From contig DBQO01000030.1 of NCBI GenBank assembly GCA_002305275.1, positions 1 to 44,422 of the forward strand: a DNA stretch of 44,422 nt, read 5' to 3'. Numbering within the stretch: the stretch's first letter is position 1; every line of letters begins with the position of its first letter. Positions 23,578 to 31,205 of the stretch are shown piece by piece. Under the pieces are notes generated by a model. It did no database searches, was not told the DNA's origin, and was given only the letters and a program-made list of their open reading frames with translations. The position numbers were made by a program, and so were the translations under genes. This stretch comes from Bacteroidales bacterium UBA1392. Its GTDB lineage: Bacteria > Bacteroidota > Bacteroidia > Bacteroidales > UBA932.

Positions 23578-24033
23578 ATGGAGAGAGATGAGGTCTTAGA
23601 TAGGATGAAGAGGCTCTGTAGCCGTGGTGAGCGTTGTCGCAGCGATATACTGCGTAAAGTGATGGCTTATGGGGTTACGGATCCTGAGTCGGTGGTGGAG
23701 GAGCTGGTCAGAGAAGGTTACATAGATGATGAAAGGTATGCGAGGGCCTTTGCGAGAGATAAAAGTTCTCTGCAAGGTTGGGGAAAAGTAAAAATAAGAG
23801 TAGATTTGCAGCGTAAAAGGATTGACGAGTCGGCCATTACGGCTGCGCTAAATGAGATTGACCCCATTGCGGCGGATACAAAACTCCAAAAACTTGCCCT
23901 GTCAAAACTCAGACAACTGCAAAATGAGAGTGACCCCAATCTTCGTAAGGCAAAATTCATCCGTTACCTTATGGGCCGTGGCTATGCTTATGATGAAATA
24001 GTAGCGATTTATGATGACAACAGAACAGATTAA
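23578..24033 (+). CDS. recX: Regulatory protein RecX
   Basis: The 151-residue protein is built of three-helix repeats as in RecX, with the VVEELVREGYIDDERYARAF block and a GWGKVKIRVDLQRK block. RecX blocks growth of RecA filaments. It starts 6 nt after the patatin gene and its end overlaps the start of prfB. recA is about 3.5 kb away on the opposite strand, so the usual recA-recX coupling has been lost, though they are still near each other. Confidence 0.9.
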   Translation: MERDEVLDRMKRLCSRGERCRSDILRKVMAYGVTDPESVVEELVREGYIDDERYARAFARDKSSLQGWGKVKIRVDLQRKRIDESAITAALNEIDPIAADTKLQKLALSKLRQLQNESDPNLRKAKFIRYLMGRGYAYDEIVAIYDDNRTD

Positions 24034-25082
24034 AGAGTATAAACAGCGTGTAATGGCGTTGGGGAGGTCTCTTTGACATCGCTGCAAAGCGTGAAGAACT
24101 TTCGGAAAAACAATTGAAGACTACCGCTCCCGATTTTTGGGATGATCCAAAATCTGCCGAAATTTTTCTAAAAGAGGTCTCAGGCCTTCGGCATTGGGTA
24201 GAGAGTTATAATAAAATCGAGTCTCAGATGACTGATCTCGAGACTCTCCTCGAGTTTGGCGAAGATGCCTCAGATGACATCTACGCAGTAGCAAAGTCAT
24301 TGCAGGGTGCAATTGAGGCGCTGGAATTGCGTAATATGCTCAGTGAAGAGGGCGACAACCTGGGAGCTCTACTTAAGATCAATTCCGGTGCCGGTGGCAC
24401 TGAAAGCAATGATTGGTCCTCAATGCTGATGCGCATGTATATCCGATGGGGCGAACGCAACGGATACAAAGTCCATATTTCAGAGCTTCTGGAAGGTGAT
24501 GAGGCAGGTATCAAGTCTGTCACCATCGAGTTTGAAGGAGACTATGCATTCGGATATCTCAAGAGCGAGATCGGAGTTCACCGTCTTGTTAGGATATCTC
24601 CTTTCAATGCTCAAGGCAAACGCCAAACTACATTCTCGTCGGTATTTGTTTACCCATTGGTGGATGATACCATAGAGATTGAGATCAATCCTTCTGACCT
24701 TGAGTGGGATACTTATCGCTCTTCCGGAGCTGGTGGGCAGAATGTTAATAAAGTTGAGACCGGAGTCAGAGTAAAGCATATCCCTACAGGGATTGTTGTA
24801 GAGAATACTGAGACACGTTCGCAGATGGACAACCGTCAGAATGCTCTCCGTATACTAAAATCCCATCTCTACGATATGGAACTCAAAAAACGTCGGGAAA
24901 AGCAGGCCGAACTCGAGGGACAGAAAAAGAAAATAGAATGGGGTTCGCAGATTCGCAGTTATGTACTCCATCCATACAAGATGGTCAAGGATCTTCGCAC
25001 CAATTATGAGACATCCGATATACAGGGTGTCCTTGATGGTGATCTTAATGCATTTATGAAGGAATTTTTAATGAATTTTTAA
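24014..25082 (+). CDS. prfB: Peptide chain release factor 2 with programmed +1 frameshift
   Basis: The start is ATG 24014 (or 24011) inside the recX end. The first 20 codons run into TGA at 24074-24076 in the context GGGGAGG-TCT-CTT-TGA-C, the classical RF2 frameshift site with a Shine-Dalgarno-like GGAGG 3 bases before CTT. A +1 shift on CTT joins to the long frame through GAC ATC, giving about 355 residues. Domain landmarks follow: the stop-codon recognition motif SPF (in RISPFNAQG) and the GGQ motif in GAGGQNVNK. It ends translation at UGA and UAA, and regulates itself because low RF2 favours the shift. tpiA follows 2 nt after its stop. Confidence 0.95.
24065..24077 (+). promoter_or_regulatory. 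RF2 programmed +1 frameshift site
   Basis: AGG TCT CTT TGA C, preceded by GGGG. The ribosome slips from CTT to TTT at the UGA, using the internal Shine-Dalgarno-like GGGGAGG as stimulator. Confidence 0.95.
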
Positions 25083-25084
25083 TA

Positions 25085-25840
25085 ATGAGAAAAAAAATTG
25101 TAGCAGGCAACTGGAAGATGAACACCACAGTTGCAGAAGGAAAAGCTCTCGCACAGGAGATTGTTGCAACTCTGGGTAGCGTACCCTCAGATGTGCAACT
25201 TGTAATCGCACCCCCTTTCACCCATCTGGTGACAATTGCAGAGGCAATCAAAGGGACTCCCATAGCGCTTTCGGCGCAAAACTGTGCAGACCAGCCCAAA
25301 GGAGCCTATACAGGCGAAGTGGCAGTAGCGATGCTAAAAGATGCAGGTTGTACCTACACTATCCTCGGTCATTCCGAAAGGAGAGAATATTATGGTGAAA
25401 CCTCGGAGAAACTGGTAAAGAAAATTCGTCTTGCACTTGAGGCCGGTATAAACCCTATTTTTTGTGTAGGTGAAAAACTTGAAGAGCGCAATGCCGGTAA
25501 ACACTTTGAGGTTGTTGGAGCTCAAATCGAAGAGGTGCTTTTTCAGTTTAATGCTGAGAATATGAAAAAGATCGTAATTGCCTATGAACCCGTATGGGCA
25601 ATAGGCACAGGTGTTACTGCCACTTCCGAACAGGCCCAGGAGATCCATGCATTTATCCGTAAATTTCTCGCAGACCGCTTTGGCAGTGAGATTGCAGAGG
25701 GGACATCCATCCTCTACGGAGGCAGTTGTAAACCCTCAAATGCCCGTGAGCTCTTTGCTTGCAAAGATATAGATGGCGGACTCATAGGAGGAGCTGCTCT
25801 CAAGACAGAAGATTTTATAGGTATCGCCACCAGTTATTGA
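25085..25840 (+). CDS. tpiA: Triosephosphate isomerase
   Basis: The 251-residue TIM barrel has GNWKMNTT near the start (Lys active site), HSERREYYGE (electrophilic His), and AYEPVWAIGTG with the catalytic Glu. The phosphate loops GGSCKPSN and GGLIGGAAL are present. It interconverts DHAP and glyceraldehyde 3-phosphate in glycolysis. It starts 2 nt after prfB and is followed 2 nt later by prmA. Confidence 0.97.
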   Translation: MRKKIVAGNWKMNTTVAEGKALAQEIVATLGSVPSDVQLVIAPPFTHLVTIAEAIKGTPIALSAQNCADQPKGAYTGEVAVAMLKDAGCTYTILGHSERREYYGETSEKLVKKIRLALEAGINPIFCVGEKLEERNAGKHFEVVGAQIEEVLFQFNAENMKKIVIAYEPVWAIGTGVTATSEQAQEIHAFIRKFLADRFGSEIAEGTSILYGGSCKPSNARELFACKDIDGGLIGGAALKTEDFIGIATSY

Positions 25841-25842
25841 TC

Positions 25843-26709
25843 ATGGACTACATTGCAGTCCATATCGAGGTGACCCCTTTTAGTGAAGAAAGGGCTGAGA
25901 TAGTGCTGGCGGAGATTGAAGAACTCGGATTTGAGAGTTTTTCCATCGAAGAACCCTACCTCCATGCATATATACCCAAAGAAGAGTTTTCAGAGAGTGC
26001 TCTGAAAGCAATTCTTAGCGCCTATGCTACCGGCGAGTTCAGAGTCTCCTACACTACCGAACTTATTATGGAGCAAAACTGGAATGCGCTTTGGGAATCC
26101 AATTTCGAACCCATTGTTGTCAATGGACTAATCACCGTCAAGGCTTCACACCATAAAAATCTTCCCCCAACAAAATATACCATCACAATTGATCCGAAGA
26201 TGTCCTTCGGCACAGGCCACCACCAAACCACTCATCTTATGATGGAGGGACTGCTGGAGCTTGGGGATGCCATCAAGGGACTTCAGGTGTTGGATATGGG
26301 GTGTGGTACCGGGATATTGGCTATCCTGGCAGCAAAAATGGGGGCAAAAGCCCCGATTCATGCAATCGATATAGATCATGTATGCTTTTATTCCACAAAA
26401 GAGAATGCATTCATTAATGGAGTTGGGGAGGAGATTCATGTACTTTGCGGCGATGCATCATTACTGCAGGCCTCAAAATACGACCTGATTTTAGCCAATA
26501 TCAATCGCAATATTCTTCTTGAGGATATGAAAACCTATGCCAGATCATTGCGTCCCGGAGGTAAACTTTTTATCAGCGGCTTTTATCTGGAAGATATGCC
26601 GATACTCATGGAAGAGGCCTCGAAACATTCTCTTAAGTTGGTTTCGAGTCGGGAACGTGACAGATGGAGCATGGTCGTATTACGCTCTGCTATTCATAGA
26701 AATAATTGA
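25843..26709 (+). CDS. prmA: Ribosomal protein L11 methyltransferase
   Basis: The 288-residue protein starts at ATG 25843 (MDYIAVHIEV), 2 nt after tpiA; longer readings overlap tpiA. The N-terminal recognition domain is followed by the SAM-binding fold: DPKMSFGTGHHQTT, then VLDMGCGTGILAIL (motif I), then ILANINRNIL (motif IV). It tri-methylates ribosomal protein L11. Its 3' end overlaps the convergent lipoprotein gene by 20 bases. Confidence 0.93.
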   Translation: MDYIAVHIEVTPFSEERAEIVLAEIEELGFESFSIEEPYLHAYIPKEEFSESALKAILSAYATGEFRVSYTTELIMEQNWNALWESNFEPIVVNGLITVKASHHKNLPPTKYTITIDPKMSFGTGHHQTTHLMMEGLLELGDAIKGLQVLDMGCGTGILAILAAKMGAKAPIHAIDIDHVCFYSTKENAFINGVGEEIHVLCGDASLLQASKYDLILANINRNILLEDMKTYARSLRPGGKLFISGFYLEDMPILMEEASKHSLKLVSSRERDRWSMVVLRSAIHRNN

Positions 26710-28549
26710 CTCCACCGGGAACTCCACTGGTTGTTACTGTCTTGGCCAGAAATCCTATGGTATAGTTGAAATTGTTGAAATAGATGTTGTGGAAGTGGTC
26801 TGAGCCGGTAACAGATCCTTTGAGGTAGAGTTCGTACGTAGTATTGGGAAGAATTTCCGGTCCGGAAATAAGACAACTGATAGTCGGTTGGTATTTCCTT
26901 GTAGCCTTGTATACGGCTATGAATTGACCGTTAATTTGTTTTACCGCTATGATGGCAGGCTCGTAGAGCGTGGTGTTGTAGATCACTGACTGCTGGGTAG
27001 AACCGGATGCATCCGGAATACTGCTCTTTCCGCCTACAGCTACCAGATGTCCCCCCCTGATCAGTATTGAGGATTTGGTGTTTAGTGCTTTGCCGGCTCC
27101 GTCAGCTCCCAGAGCCAGAGTCAGTCCTCCTGATAGGGTAAGATTGCCGTCGCTATGTATTGCATAACCGGATAGACTATAGCAATAAACATTTCCGCCG
27201 CTTATTTCCAATGTGGAAGCACTTCCCATGGAGGTGTTGAATGAGGTCAATTCAACCTTACCTCCTCTGATGGAGAGGGGGCCTTTGGAGTAGATAGCCA
27301 TATTGTAGGCAGATTCGGTATATATTGCAATAGAACCGTCGCTGATGTTGAATTTACCTTCACTTGTAAGTATTGCTGTCCCTGCAGCAGTACTAATGGC
27401 ACTTATAGTCCCTCCGTTAATTGTAATGTCGCCTTTACAAAAGATACCTGAGCCGTTTACGGTTATATGTGAGATATTACCACCTGTAATATTGATGTCA
27501 TCACCACCATATATACAGACCGGAATATGAGATCCGAGCGTGTAGGTACATAGTATGGAGTTGCTTATTAATGTTTTACCTGAAACATATATGCTATGGG
27601 CGCCATTGCCGTAAGTATCGGTAATGATGGTGTCCCTATTCGCTAAAGCAAGACTTCCGGCTGCTTTAATTGCGGGGGCCTGATCGCCTAGTGTTGAAAA
27701 TCTATGAATACCGCCGGTAATTGTTATTGATCCGTTATTGCTATCCGATGCATTAAGTCCGCTTTGCGATGAGAGTGTTTTAATAGCTCCTCCGGCAATC
27801 TTTATCTCTCCCGAAGTACAATGAATAGAGTGTCCGGCAGCCTCTTTTACAAGTATGGAAGCCTGGTCGATGGTTATCGAGCCACCGCAACGGATGGCAT
27901 CTGCCTTTTTACCTCTTAGTTGCAAAGTACCTTTGCCAACGACATCAAGAGGGCCTTCACATATTAGAGTGGCTTTTGCAGTGCTTGTGGCCACGGTGCC
28001 GTCAATCAAACGATTGGCAGTGTTGTCTTCAACTCTCAATTGGCACCCCCCTTCCGTGAGAATGGAGATTGCAGCGCCATTCGGGTTGGTAATACCTGTA
28101 CCATTCAGGGTGAGGTTTATGCGGTTTTTACCCCCTATTTCTACGGAACCGTTTTCAGTTATTCCCTGAATGTAGTAGGAATAATTGCCTTCAATTGTGG
28201 GTTTTATGACAATATGCCCCTTATTATTGGTGATGTTTATAGTTTTGACAGGATCATGAACCTCCGCATTTCCATCCTTGAATGTGATGACAATAGCATC
28301 GGAGGGTATGGTTGTCCGGCTATTTGGGACAAGAGTAGGGTCAGTGGGATCTACTGTCGGAGGAGCAATGTTGATAGTGAGTTTTTCTTTTGCGCCTTCG
28401 TCAGGTTCGGGAAGGGGATCCACTACTTCTCCATTGTCATCATCATCTCCATTGTCGGGCTTAATATCGCAGGAAACTGCAGTAAGAGTAAGGTATAAGG
28501 TAACAACTAAAGTAGCCGTTATGATGGTTTTTAATTTCTTTATAAGCAT
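26690..28549 (-). CDS. Lipoprotein with Cthe_2159-like beta-helix carbohydrate-binding domain
   Basis: The 619-residue protein has a signal with lipobox TAVSCD, then a DNGDDDDNGE acidic stretch, and a long repetitive beta-helix region (about residues 80-520) made of many units with GSxTIxGG or GxxxISGG turns. This matches the Cthe_2159-type carbohydrate-binding family, which binds acidic polysaccharides and calcium in a pectate-lyase-like fold, as known from the clostridial protein. It is likely a surface or periplasmic glycan-binding protein; no catalytic residues are evident. It is monocistronic as seen, and converges with prmA. Confidence 0.75.
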   Translation of the reverse strand: MLIKKLKTIITATLVVTLYLTLTAVSCDIKPDNGDDDDNGEVVDPLPEPDEGAKEKLTINIAPPTVDPTDPTLVPNSRTTIPSDAIVITFKDGNAEVHDPVKTINITNNKGHIVIKPTIEGNYSYYIQGITENGSVEIGGKNRINLTLNGTGITNPNGAAISILTEGGCQLRVEDNTANRLIDGTVATSTAKATLICEGPLDVVGKGTLQLRGKKADAIRCGGSITIDQASILVKEAAGHSIHCTSGEIKIAGGAIKTLSSQSGLNASDSNNGSITITGGIHRFSTLGDQAPAIKAAGSLALANRDTIITDTYGNGAHSIYVSGKTLISNSILCTYTLGSHIPVCIYGGDDINITGGNISHITVNGSGIFCKGDITINGGTISAISTAAGTAILTSEGKFNISDGSIAIYTESAYNMAIYSKGPLSIRGGKVELTSFNTSMGSASTLEISGGNVYCYSLSGYAIHSDGNLTLSGGLTLALGADGAGKALNTKSSILIRGGHLVAVGGKSSIPDASGSTQQSVIYNTTLYEPAIIAVKQINGQFIAVYKATRKYQPTISCLISGPEILPNTTYELYLKGSVTGSDHFHNIYFNNFNYTIGFLAKTVTTSGVPGGVNYFYE

Positions 28550-28651
28550 GACCCAAATCTATTTCTTCATAATTTAAAGTACAAACCTAATCTTTTCTCT
28601 ACAAAAAGAATACAAATGTAACCTTTTTTTGCCGAAATATAAAAAGTTAAG

Positions 28652-28659
28652 TACTTTTG
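28652..28659 (+). promoter_or_regulatory. tRNA-Leu(TAG) promoter -7 box
   Basis: TACTTTTG, with TTTG at 28628-28631 and a 20-base spacer. It lies 25 bases before the tRNA. Confidence 0.7.
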
Positions 28660-28684
28660 CAGGCCTTACACAAAATTCTCATTT

Positions 28685-28766
28685 GCGGGCGTGTTGTAAC
28701 TGGTAGCCAAGCTAGACTTAGGATCTAGTGCCGAAAGGCGTGGGGGTTCGAGTCCCTTCGCCCGCA
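28685..28766 (+). tRNA. tRNA-Leu (anticodon TAG)
   Basis: An 82-nt class II tRNA. The acceptor GCGGGCG pairs with CGCCCGC, the anticodon stem CTAGA/TCTAG holds the loop CTTAGGA, and the T-arm is GGTTCGAGTCC. Discriminator A. Confidence 0.95.
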
Positions 28767-28770
28767 CAAA

Positions 28771-28813
28771 AATCCCCTCTCAATCGTTTGATTTTGAGGG
28801 GATTGCTTTTTGA
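28771..28813 (+). terminator. tRNA-Leu(TAG) terminator
   Basis: AATCCCCTC and GAGGGGATT pair around an inner CAATC-GTTT-GATTTT hairpin, then comes GCTTTTTG. The preceding CAAAAA and following TTTTTG extend the pairing towards the tRNA. Confidence 0.85.
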
Positions 28814-28814
28814 C

Positions 28815-28883
28815 TTATGCCGCTGCGTTAGGTTCTCCTACAATCCTGTTGTGAATCTACAGGCCGATTATACTGATTGCTTT
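28815..28883 (-). pseudogene. Remnant C-terminus of a POT/MFS transporter
   Basis: On the minus strand this reads KAISIIGL-stop-IHNRIVGEPNAAA-stop, which aligns with the end of the intact transporter at 29548-30834 (GIVSIIGLLIYNKVVVKSKATA-stop). The internal TAG and the lack of anything upstream show it is dead. A lipoprotein gene now lies where the rest should be. Confidence 0.65.
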
Positions 28884-28900
28884 GAAAATGTTAATATGTA

Positions 28901-29458
28901 TTAATAGGCACCGTCATGTGGAGTTATGCCGGAGTAGCGGATGTCAATTCTCTTTTTATCGGTTAGAACTATGTGAATGTCAATAGTGTTCTCTCTCTCA
29001 AGAAATTCTAAATAATTATAAAAGTATCCTCCAAATGAATATTCATTAATAGTTACCGAGGAAACAAGTTCATGGCCGCCTTCATAAAATCCATTATTCA
29101 GTGGAATTATCAAATCTCCGATATAAGGCAAGTCATATAGACAAATATTGCGAATGTATTCTCTTGAAATGAGGCAGCCACCCGTGTGCCAATTTACATC
29201 TAAGTAACCATATATTACAACCTTTTCCTTTACTGATGAAGAGGGCAAATAAGGGCTTTCAGAGTAATAGTCCTCGTAGAAACGAAGAACATGAAGCCTT
29301 TCATACATCTGAATGCCGATGAAAGCGGACTTTGTCTCTGCATGCAAACGTTCATTTATAAATACTCCGTTCTTATCCGATGTCCGCAATGTTTCACACC
29401 CGCTGAAAGAAAGGGAGATAACAATAGCCATCAACAATGCAATAAAACGTTTCCCCAT
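28901..29458 (-). CDS. Putative lipoprotein, unknown function
   Basis: The 185-residue product has a signal and lipobox SFSGCETLR. The mature part has mixed beta structure with many Tyr (for example YEDYYSESPYLPS). No family is recognised. It lies between the relic of a POT transporter and the intact POT transporter, both on the same strand, so it may have replaced most of a tandem transporter copy. Confidence 0.7.
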   Translation of the reverse strand: MGKRFIALLMAIVISLSFSGCETLRTSDKNGVFINERLHAETKSAFIGIQMYERLHVLRFYEDYYSESPYLPSSSVKEKVVIYGYLDVNWHTGGCLISREYIRNICLYDLPYIGDLIIPLNNGFYEGGHELVSSVTINEYSFGGYFYNYLEFLERENTIDIHIVLTDKKRIDIRYSGITPHDGAY

Positions 29459-29547
29459 AACATAATTCCCCTATTTTGTACAAATTTACTCATAAGTTAA
29501 AATTGCACAAAAGAATTTCTGAAACTCGGAGTATTTATTGTTGGATG

Positions 29548-30834
29548 TTATGCGGTTGCTTTGGACTTGACCACAACCTTGTTGTAAATCAACAGCCCTA
29601 TGATGCTGACAATTCCGATAATGGATAGAAGCGCCCACAACTGGCCGGGACGGCCCATTTGATCCACAAATTTCACATATAGAGCAGAACCGAGGAATGA
29701 GCCGATTGAGCTGCCTATCACTCCGTATAGGAAGGAATAACCCATATAAAGAGCTTTCTTGTCGGGAGGGGATATCATTCCTATGTAGGAGAGAAACTTG
29801 GGATGGGTGGTCATTTCACCGAGAGTAAAGACCATAAGTCCGGTTATGAATACCCACGGTTGTGAGGAAATGCTCAAAATCAGCATGCCCAGCGTACCTA
29901 AAGAAAGACCGGTAATCATGGTAGGAAGGGGACGGGTCCTGGCTACAATTTTCGAGATGAAAAGCTGAAGGCAGATTATAACACCCGCATTGACTACAGT
30001 TACATGCTCGGTATCGAATACCCATGATGGGTTATCCACAAATAATCTCAGAAATGAGTTGACGGCATTATTGACGGGAGTCATATCCATATAATCCCTC
30101 AGATACCACAACACCGTACTGTACATCTGGAAATATAGTATCCAAAATCCCGAATATAGCAGTATGAAGATAATAAACTTGAAATCCTTAAGTACCGTGA
30201 GGATGCCGAGGAGTGTCTCTCCAACACTCTTCTGCGCAGTCCCCGTATCACGAAGGTAAATGGGTTCTTTATATAAAAAGGTATTGATAAGCAATAGAAT
30301 GACTCCTACAACCGCAGCCATATAGAAAATATATTCGTACCCCATAGCTTTGAGGTTGGGAATCAGAAAGAGAGGGAAGAGGAAGGCCCCCAGGTTGATC
30401 GACCAGTAGAATATACCGAAACCGAGGGTGGAATTGGTCTCATCCGTGGATCGGGCTATTGTTCCGCTGATAACCGGCTTGAAAAATCCTGCACCTATCG
30501 CCATAAGTATCAGCGAGGCAAATACGAGACCATAATCAGTGAATACACCGGTCAAAGCATAACCTGCCGTGATGCACCCGAAAGCAAAAAAGAGCACTTT
30601 GCGGTAGCCATAGCGGTCTGCAATTCCGCCGGCAATAATCGGAAGAAAGTAGAGAAGAGGCTGGATAGTTCCCATGATGGTACCTGCCTGCATCCTCGAA
30701 AAACCGAGACCGCCATCCATCGCACCTGCAACCAGATAGACCGATAAAACCGACAATACGCCATAATAAGCCCCTCTTTCGAAGAACTCCATTACTATTG
30801 CCACCCAAAAGTTTCTTTGAAATTTGCTTCTCAT
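29548..30834 (-). CDS. MFS transporter of the POT/peptide type
   Basis: The 428-residue protein has about 12-14 membrane segments. The N-terminal EFFERGAYYGVL matches the ExxER..YYG motif of proton-dependent oligopeptide transporters, and the GIFYWSINLGAF segment matches the FYxxINxG motif. It probably takes up di- or tripeptides, or a related solute, with protons. The start codon at 30834 is only 12 bases from the 3' end of tRNA-Thr, so the tRNA and the transporter are probably on one transcript, without room for a separate promoter box. Confidence 0.82.
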   Translation of the reverse strand: MRSKFQRNFWVAIVMEFFERGAYYGVLSVLSVYLVAGAMDGGLGFSRMQAGTIMGTIQPLLYFLPIIAGGIADRYGYRKVLFFAFGCITAGYALTGVFTDYGLVFASLILMAIGAGFFKPVISGTIARSTDETNSTLGFGIFYWSINLGAFLFPLFLIPNLKAMGYEYIFYMAAVVGVILLLINTFLYKEPIYLRDTGTAQKSVGETLLGILTVLKDFKFIIFILLYSGFWILYFQMYSTVLWYLRDYMDMTPVNNAVNSFLRLFVDNPSWVFDTEHVTVVNAGVIICLQLFISKIVARTRPLPTMITGLSLGTLGMLILSISSQPWVFITGLMVFTLGEMTTHPKFLSYIGMISPPDKKALYMGYSFLYGVIGSSIGSFLGSALYVKFVDQMGRPGQLWALLSIIGIVSIIGLLIYNKVVVKSKATA

Positions 30835-30846
30835 AATGAATCTTAG

Positions 30847-30919
30847 AGCCTTTCACGGGACTCGAACCCGCGACCTGCTCATTACGAATGAGCCGCTCTA
30901 CCAACTGAGCTAAAAAGGC
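30847..30919 (-). tRNA. tRNA-Thr (anticodon CGT)
   Basis: A 73-nt cloverleaf on the minus strand. The acceptor GCCTTTT pairs with GAAAGGC, the anticodon stem GCTCA/TGAGC holds the loop TTCGTAA, and the T-arm is GGGTTCGAGTCCC. The POT transporter gene begins 12 bases after it. Confidence 0.95.
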
Positions 30920-30931
30920 CTTTTGCGGCTG

Positions 30932-30939
30932 CAAAAATA
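30932..30939 (-). promoter_or_regulatory. tRNA-Thr promoter -7 box
   Basis: TATTTTTG on the minus strand, 12 bases before the tRNA. It probably also serves the transporter gene behind it. Confidence 0.65.
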
Positions 30940-30992
30940 CAAATTTTTTAAAGAAAAAGATTTTTAGGTGAACAACTTCACATTATTTTACT

Positions 30993-31000
30993 TACCTTTG
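30993..31000 (+). promoter_or_regulatory. Promoter -7 box for the leader peptide and TPL-like gene
   Basis: TACCTTTG lies 34 bases before the leader-peptide ATG and 205 bases before the enzyme start, leaving a long attenuator leader. Confidence 0.65.
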
Positions 31001-31034
31001 TCCGCAACACTGCGTAGAAGTGTCTATATTTGAG

Positions 31035-31100
31035 ATGAACAGATTTTTTACAAACAGCTATTACTACTACTATTACCGCCGTTCCACCGACCGGGGATAG
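31035..31100 (+). CDS. Leader peptide with six consecutive Tyr codons
   Basis: ATG 31035 opens a 21-codon ORF ending with TAG at 31098-31100. It encodes two Phe codons and then TAT TAC TAC TAC TAT TAC (Tyr x6, 31059-31076), followed by Arg-Arg. Such runs of one amino acid are the hallmark of transcription-attenuation leaders: ribosomes stall there when charged tRNA for that amino acid is scarce. The ORF overlaps the 5' strand of the antiterminator. It is too short for general gene finders. Confidence 0.8.
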   Translation: MNRFFTNSYYYYYYRRSTDRG

Positions 31101-31161
31101 TACCCTTTTTGTATTCAATTCCTGTTTCATTTCCCGGTCCTTTTGGAGCGGGTTTTTTTTT
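31089..31161 (+). promoter_or_regulatory. Tyr-responsive transcription attenuator
   Basis: The terminator is CCCGGTCC (31133-31140) and GGAGCGGG (31145-31152), pairing at 7 of 8 positions around TTTT, followed by a run of nine T (31153-31161). A competing antiterminator can form from GACCGGG (31089-31095, in the last leader codons) pairing perfectly with CCCGGTC (31133-31139). A ribosome that finishes the leader covers 31089-31100 and allows the terminator; one stalled at the Tyr codons leaves it free and permits read-through. Confidence 0.75.
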
Positions 31162-31205
31162 GAAAAAAATCAAGAAACAATAATAATCAACAAAAACACA
31201 CAATT

